Source: Blautia sp. MSJ-19
Lineage (GTDB): Bacteria > Bacillota > Clostridia > Lachnospirales > Lachnospiraceae
Reading direction: 5' to 3'
NCBI RefSeq assembly: GCF_018918125.1
Contig: NZ_JAHLQA010000026.1
Span: 1 to 63,973, forward strand
Length of the DNA stretch: 63,973 bases
Positions 34,084 through 43,660 of this stretch are shown here, piece by piece. A program made the position numbers and the translations under genes. The notes beneath the pieces are model-generated. The model did not search any database, was not told the DNA's origin, and was given only the letters and a program-made list of their open reading frames with translations. Position 1 is the first letter of the stretch, and each line of letters begins with the position of its first letter.

Positions 34084-35178
34084 ATGCAACAAAATCGACA
34101 GGGAGAAAGATACTATAATATAGAATGTTTGCGGTTTGTATTTGCAGTCTGTATTATATATTTTCACTTGCTTCACTCGTTTATCATGCCGTATACAGGT
34201 GGCAATGCCATATATAAAATACTGGCAGAGCAGACAAAATATACAAAGTATATTGTAGAATGTTTCTTTATCATTTCCGGATATTTCCTGTTTCAGTCTG
34301 TACAGAGACATCCTGAACGGTCTGTGCGGGAATTTATTTGTGGCAGGATTCAGCGCCTGTGGCCGGTACTGGCATGTTCTGTCTGCATTTCTGCATCTTT
34401 TTTTGGAAAATCGTGGTACACATCTTTTGCAGACCTTTTCTTTTTGCAGTCCAGTGGACTTGTGACAGACTGGAAGGGGCTGAACTGGTATGTTTCTGCC
34501 TTTTTTCTTGCGGAAGTATTTTATTTCATGTTATATAAATGTTTTCACAATTCTACAAAGATGAAGCTTCTGATTTGTCTGCTGATCTATTTTGGATATG
34601 TAGTTAATATCAATGCGATGAATGGTGGATTTGGAAGAAAAATGCTGTATGGAATGCTTAATCTTGGCCTGGCACGGGCAGTGTCCGGCGTAGGTCTGGG
34701 GTATCTTATTGGAATGCTGTATAGTTCCTGGGTTACCACACAGACCGAAGGGGAACCGGCGGGGAAAGTACGGCTTAAAAATATAGGAATTTCATTGGTT
34801 GAGATAAGCACGGTTTTCTTGTTGGCAGAAGACTTCTTTTATAGTAAAAAAGCATATGAAAACCAGTTCATTGTCGTAATCTTGTTTACGGCATTGTTTG
34901 TGTGTCTTCTTACACGCAGAGGTGTCTTTTCGAAACTGACAGACCATTCTGTCTGGGCATTTTTTGGAAGATATACGTATTCGATGTATGTGATGCAGGA
35001 AGTTGCTTTTGCAATTCTGAAGCGGACATTCTGGAAAGATACTTCCTTTATCCGGGCGAATCCGGCAGCAGCAATGATTCTGTCGATCATGATAGTCATA
35101 ACTATTGCGGTTCTGACTTATCATCTGATAGAACGTCCGGGGGCAGCGATCATGAAGAAACTCATGTCTCTGCAGTAA
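34084..35178 (+). CDS. Acyltransferase-3 family membrane protein
   Basis: A 364-residue integral membrane protein with about ten hydrophobic segments. The N-terminus NIECLRFVFAVCIIYFHLLHSF has the conserved arginine and the catalytic-type histidine of the family, and the C-terminal FFGRYTYSMYVMQE is also typical. ATG 34084 is preferred over 33988, which lies inside the terminator hairpin. The family O-acylates extracellular polysaccharides or teichoic acids. It is followed 28 bp later by a second family member and then a glycosyltransferase, so a surface-glycan role is likely. Confidence 0.83.
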   Translation: MQQNRQGERYYNIECLRFVFAVCIIYFHLLHSFIMPYTGGNAIYKILAEQTKYTKYIVECFFIISGYFLFQSVQRHPERSVREFICGRIQRLWPVLACSVCISASFFGKSWYTSFADLFFLQSSGLVTDWKGLNWYVSAFFLAEVFYFMLYKCFHNSTKMKLLICLLIYFGYVVNINAMNGGFGRKMLYGMLNLGLARAVSGVGLGYLIGMLYSSWVTTQTEGEPAGKVRLKNIGISLVEISTVFLLAEDFFYSKKAYENQFIVVILFTALFVCLLTRRGVFSKLTDHSVWAFFGRYTYSMYVMQEVAFAILKRTFWKDTSFIRANPAAAMILSIMIVITIAVLTYHLIERPGAAIMKKLMSLQ

Positions 35179-35206
35179 AAATATATAGAAGAAAAGGTAC
35201 ATAAAA

Positions 35207-36253
35207 ATGACTTTTTATTTATTATTGATTCTGGTATTAAGTATATATGGAGTCACGGTATATCAAAAACCGGAATTTTGTAAAGACTATCTTTCAAGAG
35301 AAAATACGATGTCGATCCGGGGGATTTTTGTTCTCCTGGTCATTGCACAGCATTTTGTGACTTATACAGAACTCAATGGTCCATATGATGCGTTCTACAT
35401 GCAGCTTCGCCAGTTCCTGGGACAGAATATTGTTACCGTGTTCCTGTTTTATTCAGGCTATGGTGTTTATGAATCCATCAGGAAAAAGGGAACAGATTAT
35501 ATTCACAGAATGCCGATAAAAAGAATTTTATTAACACTGCTGCATTTTGACTGTGCAGTTTTGCTTTTTTGTATAGTAGATAAAATCCTTGGCAGACAAT
35601 ACCCTGTGAAACAGATTCTTCTGGCTTTTACAGGATGGACGAGTATTGGAAACAGCAACTGGTATGTGTTCGCTGTGCTGTGGACTTATATTTTTACCTG
35701 GATCGCTTTTTTGATTCTGCACAGATATCCTGCAGCAGCACTTACACTGACGACATTATTGATCATGGCATATGTTGTTGTGGTACATCATTATCGTCCA
35801 CAGGAGGGGTGGTGGTACAACACCATTCTGTGTTACGCGGCGGGAATGTGGTATTCCTATTTCAGGAAACAGATAGAAAAGCTTTTATTTGGTGACAAAC
35901 ATCGGAATACTTATTATGTTGTACTGCTTGGCGGAATGATTGCGGTACTTCTTGGCAGACCATATATTGGCAGATTATCTGTATATATCCTCTGGACATT
36001 GTGTTTCACTCTGGTAGTGATTTTGCTGACTATGAAAATTTCCATACATAATAAAATTCTGCACTGGTTTGGAATGTATACGTTTGAATTGTACATTTTA
36101 CAGAGGATTCCTATGATGATCCTGGCAGATTTGGGATTCAGAGACAGACCGTATGTCTTTTTGGTTGCTTCGGCAGCAGGAACCATAGGACTGGCCTGGG
36201 TTTTCAAAAAAGTACTTACCTGTATGGATAAAAAGATCTTGAATCTGATTTAA
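35207..36253 (+). CDS. Second acyltransferase-3 family membrane protein
   Basis: A 348-residue membrane protein with about ten hydrophobic segments. MSIRGIFVLLVIAQHF carries the Arg and His expected of acyltransferase-3 enzymes, and FLFYSGYGVYESI and HWFGMYTFELYILQR fit the family fold. It is only distantly similar to its upstream neighbour, so it probably modifies a different position or acceptor. Spacing of 28 bp before and 37 bp after suggests one operon with the glycosyltransferase. Confidence 0.8.
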   Translation: MTFYLLLILVLSIYGVTVYQKPEFCKDYLSRENTMSIRGIFVLLVIAQHFVTYTELNGPYDAFYMQLRQFLGQNIVTVFLFYSGYGVYESIRKKGTDYIHRMPIKRILLTLLHFDCAVLLFCIVDKILGRQYPVKQILLAFTGWTSIGNSNWYVFAVLWTYIFTWIAFLILHRYPAAALTLTTLLIMAYVVVVHHYRPQEGWWYNTILCYAAGMWYSYFRKQIEKLLFGDKHRNTYYVVLLGGMIAVLLGRPYIGRLSVYILWTLCFTLVVILLTMKISIHNKILHWFGMYTFELYILQRIPMMILADLGFRDRPYVFLVASAAGTIGLAWVFKKVLTCMDKKILNLI

Positions 36254-36290
36254 AAAGAGAAAAACGAATTTTGAAGGGAGAACGAAGGTA

Positions 36291-38990
36291 TTGGATAAAA
36301 AGGAAAACTATCTTTTTTCAGTTGTGATACCTGTATATAATGCAGAAAAATATTTAAAGGAAACACTGGATTCTGTGATCGCACAGGACATTGGATTTCA
36401 GGACAAGATTCAGGTCATTCTTGTAAATGATGGAAGCAAAGACGAATCAGAAAAAATCTGTCTTGAATACAGAGAAAAATATCCGGATAATATTGTCTAT
36501 GTTGCACAGGAGAATGCGGGAGTCAGTGCAGCCAGAAATCATGGAATTGAATACATTAAGGGAAAATATGTCAGTTTTCTGGATTCTGATGACAAATGGG
36601 AACCGGATGCTTTCCGACAGGTATATCGTTTTTTTGAAAACAGTTATGAACATATTGATCTGGTCGCATGCAGGATGCGTTTTTTTGAAGCTCGAACAGA
36701 TTTTCATCCGCTGGATTTTCGATTTGACAAAAAGCAGAGCAGGATCATTAATATTCTGAATGAAGAAAGCAGCATCCAGATGCATGTCACTTCCTGTGTA
36801 ATAAAGGGAGAGACTGTAAAAAAATGGCGGTTTAACGAAGCTCAGAGTTATGGAGAAGATGCGGTTTATATCAATAAGATCATCATGGACAGAGGAAGAT
36901 ATGGGGTTGTGACAACGGCTGTCTGTGATTACCGCAAACGTATGGATGAGTCTTCAGCTGTACAGGGACAGCATTCCAAACGCAAATGGTATATTGAAAC
37001 ACCAGATCAGTTTTATGGAGAACTGATACGTTTTTCACAGGAAAAATATGGCACGGTGATTCGATATCTGCAGAATATTCTGATCTATGATATTCAGTAC
37101 CGGGTTTCGGCAGGGAATAACCATACACTGAACAAAGAAGAATTTCAGCATTATAAAGAAGAAATCAAAGAGTATCTCCAGTATGTAGATGATCAGTGTA
37201 TTGTCCGCGGAAGATGCCTGGGAATGGATGAAAAGATCCGGCTTCTGAAATTCAAAAACGGATCGATAGACAAAGACAAAGTTACTCTGAGTGATAATAT
37301 GGCAATGTATGAAAAGTATTCGCTGATCAATATGGCAGAACGAGGCTCTACTCTTCATGTAAATTTCATTTCAGTTGCTCAGGATGAACTGTTGATCGAA
37401 GGGTGTCTCCGTAACTGGATTTTTGAGTGCTGGCCGGATCTGAAACTGAAATATACTTCCAATGAAAAAGAATATTATCCGGTTCAGTTCAATGCGTATG
37501 ACATTGGAAAAAAAGATACTCTTGAAGGAACGCAGTGGACGTACAAATTTTACAGGGTCAGAATTCCTCTGACCGGAAAAAAACAAAGAGTCTTTCCGGT
37601 GCTGGAATTGCCAAATGGTGCAGAATGCCGAATGAAAATGGTATTCACAAAGTTTATGCCGATCGCCTACAAAAATTCAGGTGCGGTTTATTTCTCAGAT
37701 AAATATTTTGTGCGCCAGACCAATAACTGGCTGGAGGTATCAGCTCCGAAAAACATGCTGAAAACGAAATTTATATGTGAGCTGAAAGCAACGAAATATA
37801 TGCTGAAAAATAATGGACAGCATGCAATCTGGCCAAGATGGTCTGCCTGGTTCAAACGTTTCCTTAAGAAAAAACAGATTTGGCTGATCTCTGACAGAGA
37901 TTATGTGGCAAATGATAACGGAGAGCATCTGTTCCGTTATATGTGCAAACATCGCAGTGAATATCCCAATATTCAATTCTATTTTGTGATAGCTGGCGAA
38001 TCTCCGGATTATGAACGTCTCAAACAGTATGGACCGGTAATTGACCTGCATAGCAAGCGTTACAAAAAACTGTTTTTACTTTGTGATAAGATTGTTTCTT
38101 CTTCTGCAAATGAGGATGTTTTTGATCTGTTTGGAGAAGACAAAATATTTTATAAGGGAGTCACGCAGTTCAAGTATATTTTCCTGCAGCATGGAATCAT
38201 TAAAGATGACCTTTCCACATGGCTGAATAAAGTAAATAAAAATATTTCTGCATTTGTTACTTCAGCAAGACCGGAATATGATTCAATCAAAAACGGCAGA
38301 TATCTCTATGACAAAGAAGTCAAACTTACCGGGCTTCCGAGATTTGATAATCTGATCGAAAAGAACAAAGAACATGATCCTGAAAAGATCCTGCTGATCA
38401 TGCCGACATGGCGCAGATATATTTCAGACAGTTTTGATCCGGTTACTTCGCAGAGTGTATACAGCCGTACGTTTAAGGGGACAGATTTTTATAAGTTCTA
38501 TAATGGCCTGATGAATCATGAAAGACTGTTAAATGTTATGCGTGCACATGGCTACAGGGGAATCCTCGGACTTCATCCGATTCATTCAGAGCAGAGTGTG
38601 GATTTTGAGAAAAACGATGTTTTTGATATTCCGGAAGGACATCTGGATTATCAGGAACTTTTTGTGAAGGGCAGCATTATGCTGACAGACTTTTCAAGTA
38701 CTTTCTTCGATTTCTGTTATCTGAGAAAACCGGTAGTCTATGCACAGTTTGACAGGAAAAAATTTTTCCATGGACAGGTCTATGATCCGGGATATTTTGA
38801 TTACAAACGTGATGGATTCGGACCGGTATGTGAAGATCTGGAATCTACGGTGGATGCACTGATCGCAATTATTGAAAATGATGCAAAGCTTGCACCGGAG
38901 TATCAGGAACGGATTGAAAACTTTTATGCATATGATGATCAGAATAACTGTAAACGTGTTGTGGAAGCAATCATGGAAACAGATGATTGA
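36291..38990 (+). CDS. GT2 glycosyltransferase / CDP-glycerol transferase fusion
   Basis: An 899-residue bifunctional enzyme with a TTG start (GAAGGGAG upstream). Residues about 8-230 are a GT2 domain: VVIPVYNAEKYLKETLDSV, VNDGSKDES, NAGVSAARNHGI and SFLDSDDKW with the metal-binding DSD. Residues about 525-895 are a TagF-type glycerophosphotransferase: LQHGIIKDDLS, TGLPRFDNL, LIMPTWRRY, LGLHPIHSEQS and MLTDFSSTFFDFCYLRKPVVY. The middle 300 residues are an unassigned linker domain. The architecture fits synthesis of a teichoic-acid-like polymer or decoration of a glycan with phosphoglycerol at the cytoplasmic face. Confidence 0.9.
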   Translation: MDKKENYLFSVVIPVYNAEKYLKETLDSVIAQDIGFQDKIQVILVNDGSKDESEKICLEYREKYPDNIVYVAQENAGVSAARNHGIEYIKGKYVSFLDSDDKWEPDAFRQVYRFFENSYEHIDLVACRMRFFEARTDFHPLDFRFDKKQSRIINILNEESSIQMHVTSCVIKGETVKKWRFNEAQSYGEDAVYINKIIMDRGRYGVVTTAVCDYRKRMDESSAVQGQHSKRKWYIETPDQFYGELIRFSQEKYGTVIRYLQNILIYDIQYRVSAGNNHTLNKEEFQHYKEEIKEYLQYVDDQCIVRGRCLGMDEKIRLLKFKNGSIDKDKVTLSDNMAMYEKYSLINMAERGSTLHVNFISVAQDELLIEGCLRNWIFECWPDLKLKYTSNEKEYYPVQFNAYDIGKKDTLEGTQWTYKFYRVRIPLTGKKQRVFPVLELPNGAECRMKMVFTKFMPIAYKNSGAVYFSDKYFVRQTNNWLEVSAPKNMLKTKFICELKATKYMLKNNGQHAIWPRWSAWFKRFLKKKQIWLISDRDYVANDNGEHLFRYMCKHRSEYPNIQFYFVIAGESPDYERLKQYGPVIDLHSKRYKKLFLLCDKIVSSSANEDVFDLFGEDKIFYKGVTQFKYIFLQHGIIKDDLSTWLNKVNKNISAFVTSARPEYDSIKNGRYLYDKEVKLTGLPRFDNLIEKNKEHDPEKILLIMPTWRRYISDSFDPVTSQSVYSRTFKGTDFYKFYNGLMNHERLLNVMRAHGYRGILGLHPIHSEQSVDFEKNDVFDIPEGHLDYQELFVKGSIMLTDFSSTFFDFCYLRKPVVYAQFDRKKFFHGQVYDPGYFDYKRDGFGPVCEDLESTVDALIAIIENDAKLAPEYQERIENFYAYDDQNNCKRVVEAIMETDD

Positions 38991-39097
38991 TGAAAAAAGG
39001 GAAAATTCAGGTTACACCTGTCTTTTCCCTTTGGGCTATAATATAGGACAATATGAATGCATAAATTAACAATACAGCAGATAAGAGGAAAGAGATT

Positions 39098-40540
39098 ATG
39101 GCAGAGAAAACGGGACTCAGCAAAAAGACAAAGAAGATCATTCTGGGAACCTGCATCGGTGGGGTGGTCGTTCTTGTGGCAGGTCTTTTTACCTATATAC
39201 ACATTGCAGATACCAATACGCTTGGACGTAAGATATCCATTTATGGAGTAGATGTTTCCAGGCAGACGGCAGAGGAAGCAGAGCAGACGATTCTGGATGC
39301 ATTTCGCAGCAGGAAAGTAAAGTTCAAAGAGAATGGTGATGATGTTTATGATACGACATTGAGTGCTCTCGGATATGATCTGGATGAGGCGGCACTTAAG
39401 ACAGAACTGGAAGAATTGCAGACAACCAGAGAAGCCAACAGGAAGTTATTTGCCAGACAGGAAGATTATCAGATCGATTATCAGACGGTCAGGGATGAAG
39501 AGCAGGAAAAAACGGCACTGCAGGAATCAAACTTCGGTTCAAAAGACCGTGAAGCATCGATTGATGCAGCTATTCAGTATGATAAGGACAAAAAAGAATT
39601 TATCCTGATCGAGGATAAACAGGGAAATCAGATCGATGAAGGAAAACTTCTTACGTATGTGGATCAGACTATGGAGGATAATTTCCGCTTGAAGCTTCTT
39701 GGAGGCGATATTCAGGTGACGCTGGATGAAAATGTTTACAGACAGCCATCAGTAACTGCCTCTGATGAAATGAAGACAAAAGCAGCGGATCTGAATGCAG
39801 AGCTTGATAAATATCGGAGTACAACAGTTACTTATACATTTGGAAATGAAACGCAGGTTGTAGACAGTGAGACTGTGGAGTCCTGGCTGCAGATTTCTGA
39901 CGATGGTATTGCAGTTGATCAGGATGCGGTAAAGACCTATGTACAGGATCTTGCGACAAAATATAATACGATCTATGTTCCACGTACCTTCCATACTTCG
40001 TATGGAAATGATGTAACGGTCTCAGATAATGAATATGGTTTTCAGATCGATCAGGATGGGGAGCTGAAGCAGCTGCTGACAGATCTTTCCAGTGGTGAAG
40101 CGGTTACCAGAGATCCGGTATACAGTATTGGAGCTATGCAGCGGAATGGTACGGATGATCTCGCAGGAAGTTATATTGAGGTGAGTCTGGATAATCAGCA
40201 TTTGTGGCTGTACAAGGACGGTGCGCTTGTTACAGAAACAGATATTGTAAGTGGTGCACCGAAGGCAGGCAGAGAGACGTATCGTGGAGCATGGCCAATT
40301 GCGTACAAAGCAAGTCCTTATAATCTGAGCAGTCAGGAATATGGATACAATGTAAAGGTTGACTACTGGATGCCATTTGTCTATGGACAGGGATTACACG
40401 ATGCTTCCTGGCAGTCTTCTTTTGGGGGTAATCGATACAAGAGCGGTGCGGGAAGTCATGGATGCATCAATCTTCCAAAAGATCAGGCAGCTTTGATTTA
40501 CAATACCATAGATGGTGGTTATCCGATCATTATTTATTAA
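39098..40540 (+). CDS. L,D-transpeptidase with YkuD domain
   Basis: A 480-residue anchored cell-wall enzyme. One membrane segment (about 14-35) precedes tandem peptidoglycan-binding-4-type domains, then a YkuD catalytic domain (about 350-480) with YIEVSLDNQHLWLYKDG and the catalytic SHGCINL, Cys at residue 456. The family makes 3-3 crosslinks in peptidoglycan or attaches proteins to it. It has its own upstream gap of 107 bp and a terminator downstream, so it is probably a single-gene unit. Confidence 0.93.
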   Translation: MAEKTGLSKKTKKIILGTCIGGVVVLVAGLFTYIHIADTNTLGRKISIYGVDVSRQTAEEAEQTILDAFRSRKVKFKENGDDVYDTTLSALGYDLDEAALKTELEELQTTREANRKLFARQEDYQIDYQTVRDEEQEKTALQESNFGSKDREASIDAAIQYDKDKKEFILIEDKQGNQIDEGKLLTYVDQTMEDNFRLKLLGGDIQVTLDENVYRQPSVTASDEMKTKAADLNAELDKYRSTTVTYTFGNETQVVDSETVESWLQISDDGIAVDQDAVKTYVQDLATKYNTIYVPRTFHTSYGNDVTVSDNEYGFQIDQDGELKQLLTDLSSGEAVTRDPVYSIGAMQRNGTDDLAGSYIEVSLDNQHLWLYKDGALVTETDIVSGAPKAGRETYRGAWPIAYKASPYNLSSQEYGYNVKVDYWMPFVYGQGLHDASWQSSFGGNRYKSGAGSHGCINLPKDQAALIYNTIDGGYPIIIY

Positions 40541-40555
40541 AGTGCATAAAATATT

Positions 40556-40585
40556 AAAAACCAGTCCGGAGAGGGGCTGGTTTTT
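40556..40585 (+). terminator. Intrinsic terminator after the L,D-transpeptidase
   Basis: AAAAACCAGTCC (40556-40567) pairs with GGGGCTGGTTTTT (40573-40585), with one wobble, ending in a T5 run. Confidence 0.88.
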
Positions 40586-40609
40586 CTTTGGGGAAAGAGA
40601 GGCGTTTCA

Positions 40610-40638
40610 TTGACATTTTTTTGGCGTAATTATATAAT
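40610..40638 (+). promoter_or_regulatory. Perfect consensus promoter of the cobalamin operon
   Basis: TTGACA (40610-40615), 17-bp spacer, TATAAT (40633-40638): both hexamers match the vegetative sigma consensus exactly. The start site would be near 40645, leaving a leader of about 20 nt before cbiD, too short for a cobalamin riboswitch. Confidence 0.85.
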
Positions 40639-40664
40639 GGATAGGCATATGTAAGGAGGAAACT

Positions 40665-41825
40665 ATGGCACACAAAACAGGATTGGAAGACTATTATGTG
40701 ATTAAAAATCAAAAGAAGCTGCGTTTTGGTTATACAACGGGATCCTGTGCGGCAGGAGCCGCAAAAGGTGCTGTAGAAATGCTTTTTGGTGGAGAAAAAA
40801 AGCAGGAGATCTCGCTTATGACACCCAAGGGAATCCTGCTTTATCTGGAGCTTTTGGATATCTGTATGGAAACAGACTGTGTAAGCTGTGCTGTCCGCAA
40901 AGATGCCGGAGATGATCCGGATACGACCAATGGACTTCTGGTATACGCAAAAGTAGAAAAAACTCCGAAGACAGGAGAAATTCTCATTGATGGCGGAAAG
41001 GGCGTCGGGAGAGTGACCAGACCGGGACTTTCACAGAAAGTAGGAGAGGCGGCAATCAATCCGGTTCCCAGGGCGATGATCCAAAAAGTACTTGAAGAAG
41101 CGATGGATTACTGGAATTATGAAGGTGGTCTGAAGGTGACGATCTCAGTACCGGAGGGTGAAAAAACTGCATTAAAAACATTTAATCCACGCCTTGGAAT
41201 AGAAGGTGGGATTTCTATTCTCGGGACTTCAGGGATTGTGGAACCGATGAGTGAAAAGGCATTGATTGAAAGTATTCATGTCGAAATGAAGCAGCATGTT
41301 TCGCAGGGAGAAGAGTATCTGATCGTGACACCTGGAAATTATGGCGCAGATTATCTGAGGGAGCATATGAATCTTCCGTTCGAAAAAAACATTAAGTGCA
41401 GTAATTATGTGGGTGAGACGATTGATATGGCAGTCAATATGGGAGTAAAAGGAATCCTTTTTATTTCTCATATCGGCAAATTTGTCAAGGTGGCCGCAGG
41501 TATTATGAATACACATTCACACAGTGCGGATGCACGTATGGAAGTGCTCTGTGCAGCATTGATCCGTTCAGGTGGCAGTCTGGAATGTGCCAGAAAGATT
41601 CTGGCCTGCAATACAACTGACGAGGCACTGCATGTACTTGATCGCTATCAGATTTTACATAAAACGATGGAGGATGTGACCAGACATATACAGTTTTATC
41701 TGGATCACCGTTCTTATCAGCAGATTCTTCTGGGTGCAGTGATCTTTTCCAGTGAATTTGGTTATCTGGGACAGACCGAACATGCAGGAGAACTGATAAA
41801 TCATATAAACAGGGGAGGAAATTGA
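40665..41825 (+). CDS. cbiD: Cobalt-precorrin-5B C1-methyltransferase CbiD
   Basis: A 386-residue enzyme adding the C1 methyl group in the anaerobic corrin pathway. RFGYTTGSCAAGAAKGAVE is the family start, DDPDTTNG and GGKGVGRVTRPGL follow, and NPRLGIEGGISILGTSGIVEPMSE is the central signature. AAGGAGG precedes the ATG. It is first of ten genes that mostly overlap or abut, driven by the consensus promoter at 40610. Confidence 0.94.
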   Translation: MAHKTGLEDYYVIKNQKKLRFGYTTGSCAAGAAKGAVEMLFGGEKKQEISLMTPKGILLYLELLDICMETDCVSCAVRKDAGDDPDTTNGLLVYAKVEKTPKTGEILIDGGKGVGRVTRPGLSQKVGEAAINPVPRAMIQKVLEEAMDYWNYEGGLKVTISVPEGEKTALKTFNPRLGIEGGISILGTSGIVEPMSEKALIESIHVEMKQHVSQGEEYLIVTPGNYGADYLREHMNLPFEKNIKCSNYVGETIDMAVNMGVKGILFISHIGKFVKVAAGIMNTHSHSADARMEVLCAALIRSGGSLECARKILACNTTDEALHVLDRYQILHKTMEDVTRHIQFYLDHRSYQQILLGAVIFSSEFGYLGQTEHAGELINHINRGGN

Positions 41826-41826
41826 C

Positions 41827-42585
41827 ATGGTTCATTTTGTTGGAGCAGGACCGGGATCACCGGATCTTATTACCGTGAGAGGAAAACAGTATCTGGAGGA
41901 AGCAGATGTGATCATATATGCAGGATCTCTGGTCAATCCGCAGCTTTTGGAATACAGCAAGGATGTTTGTACGATTCATAACAGTGCCAAGATGACATTG
42001 GAGGAAGTGATCTCTGTCATGGAACGGGCAGAGGCAGAGGGTAAAATGACTGTGCGCCTTCATACCGGAGATCCGTGCATTTATGGTGCGATCCGTGAAC
42101 AGATGGATATTCTTGATGAGAAGGGAATCGCATATGATTACTGTCCTGGTGTCAGTGCCTTTTGTGGTGCGGCAAGTGCCCTGAATCTGGAATATACACT
42201 GCCGGATATTTCACAGAGCGTGATCATTACGAGAATGGAAGGCCGTACACCGGTACCATCCAAAGAAAGCATCCAGTCTTTTGCGGCACACCAGGCAACT
42301 ATGGTTGTATTCCTGAGCACCGGTATGCTGGAAGAACTCAGCAGACGTCTGATCGAGGGTGGCTATACGGCAGATACACCGGCCGCAATCGTATATAAGG
42401 CGACCTGGCCGGATGAAAAGAAATTTATCTGTACAGTGGGCACACTTGCACAGACTGCAGCAGAGAATAACATTACCAAGACTGCTTTGATGATCATTGG
42501 AGATTCTGTCCAGGCGGCACATTATGACCGTTCCAAACTGTATGATCCGGGGTTCACAACAGAATTCCGTGAGGCGACTGAATAA
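41827..42585 (+). CDS. cbiF: Cobalt-precorrin-4 C11-methyltransferase CbiF
   Basis: A 252-residue SAM-dependent tetrapyrrole methylase. It starts VHFVGAGPGSPDLITVRG, continues IIYAGSLVNPQLLEY and has TGDPCIYGAIREQMD; these separate CbiF/CobM from the other paralogues in this operon. GGGAGG precedes the ATG, which begins 1 bp after the cbiD stop. Confidence 0.93.
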   Translation: MVHFVGAGPGSPDLITVRGKQYLEEADVIIYAGSLVNPQLLEYSKDVCTIHNSAKMTLEEVISVMERAEAEGKMTVRLHTGDPCIYGAIREQMDILDEKGIAYDYCPGVSAFCGAASALNLEYTLPDISQSVIITRMEGRTPVPSKESIQSFAAHQATMVVFLSTGMLEELSRRLIEGGYTADTPAAIVYKATWPDEKKFICTVGTLAQTAAENNITKTALMIIGDSVQAAHYDRSKLYDPGFTTEFREATE

Positions 42586-42595
42586 AGGAAATACG

Positions 42596-43660
42596 ATGAA
42601 GCAGGAAGAACAAAGCATGCAGATTTCCATCATCTGTTTCAGCCTGACCGGATATACGACAGCGGTGAAGCTGGAGGAAGGGCTGCGGAAGGCCGGCAGC
42701 AATGTGCTGCTTTTCAAAAAGAGCAGATATCTGGAAGATTCCATTACGGAAAGTACAGGAGAATGGACCGGCAGTCATTTTGATGCGGATGATGGAATCA
42801 TCTTTGTGGGGGCATGCGGAATTGCAGTACGAAGCATTGCACCTTATGTAACCAGCAAAAAATCAGATCCGGCGGTAGTGGTGATTGATGAATGCGGAAA
42901 ATTCGTGATCTCGCTTTTGTCCGGGCATCTGGGTGGTGCCAATGAACTGGCTCTGGAAGCTGCGGAACTTCTGGGAGCAGTTCCGGTAGTGACTACGGCA
43001 ACCGATCTTCATGATCAGTTTGCTGTAGATGTGTTTGCCAAAAAGAATCATTGCGAAATCTTCAATATGAAAGCAGCCAAAGAAGTCTCAGCGGCTTTAC
43101 TGGCAGGTAAATCTGTGGGGTTCTACAGCGAATTTCCCTATGTGGGAAAGCTGCCGGAGGGACTTCAGGAATGTATATTGGAAGGAAACTGTCTGCCGGA
43201 AATCGGTGTGGCAGTGACCATCCATTCATCCTGCCGGCCGTTTGCTTCTACGGTGCAGATAATCCCGGATGTGGTGACACTGGGAATGGGATGCCGCAAA
43301 AATAAAGAAGCAGATGTGATCATAGAGGAGGCTTCTGCGTGTCTGGAAGATGCGGATATATACAGACAGGCAGTCGAGAAACTGACCAGCATTTCCATCA
43401 AAAAGAAAGAAACAGGACTTGTGGAGCTTGCAGAGAAATGGCAGATTCCTTTTGTCACATTTGAAGAAAACGAACTGAAAGATGCAGAAGGAGAGTTTAC
43501 TCCTTCAGAATTTGTAAAAACTATCACAGGTGTAAATAATGTCTGTGAGAGAAGTGCAGTCCTGGGTGCGGAGCAGGGCAGACTGATCAAAAAAAAGACA
43601 GGGAGAAATGGCGTGACAACAGCGCTTGCACTCCGGAACTGGGAGGTACATTTTGAATAA
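42596..43660 (+). CDS. cbiG: Cobalt-precorrin-5A hydrolase CbiG
   Basis: A 354-residue enzyme opening the delta-lactone ring and releasing the C20 fragment as acetaldehyde. GIIFVGACGIAVRSIAPYVTSKKSDPAVVVIDE and LLSGHLGGANELA are the N- and central-domain signatures; GMGCRKNKEADVI starts the C-terminal domain. ATG 42596 is chosen from AAAGGA just upstream; the open frame to 42497 runs into cbiF. Confidence 0.92.
   Translation: MKQEEQSMQISIICFSLTGYTTAVKLEEGLRKAGSNVLLFKKSRYLEDSITESTGEWTGSHFDADDGIIFVGACGIAVRSIAPYVTSKKSDPAVVVIDECGKFVISLLSGHLGGANELALEAAELLGAVPVVTTATDLHDQFAVDVFAKKNHCEIFNMKAAKEVSAALLAGKSVGFYSEFPYVGKLPEGLQECILEGNCLPEIGVAVTIHSSCRPFASTVQIIPDVVTLGMGCRKNKEADVIIEEASACLEDADIYRQAVEKLTSISIKKKETGLVELAEKWQIPFVTFEENELKDAEGEFTPSEFVKTITGVNNVCERSAVLGAEQGRLIKKKTGRNGVTTALALRNWEVHFE

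Noticed and set aside
40541..40664. Cobalamin riboswitch upstream of cbiD
   Set aside because: The gap is only 124 bp and holds a terminator and a consensus promoter; no B12-box-like sequence is visible.
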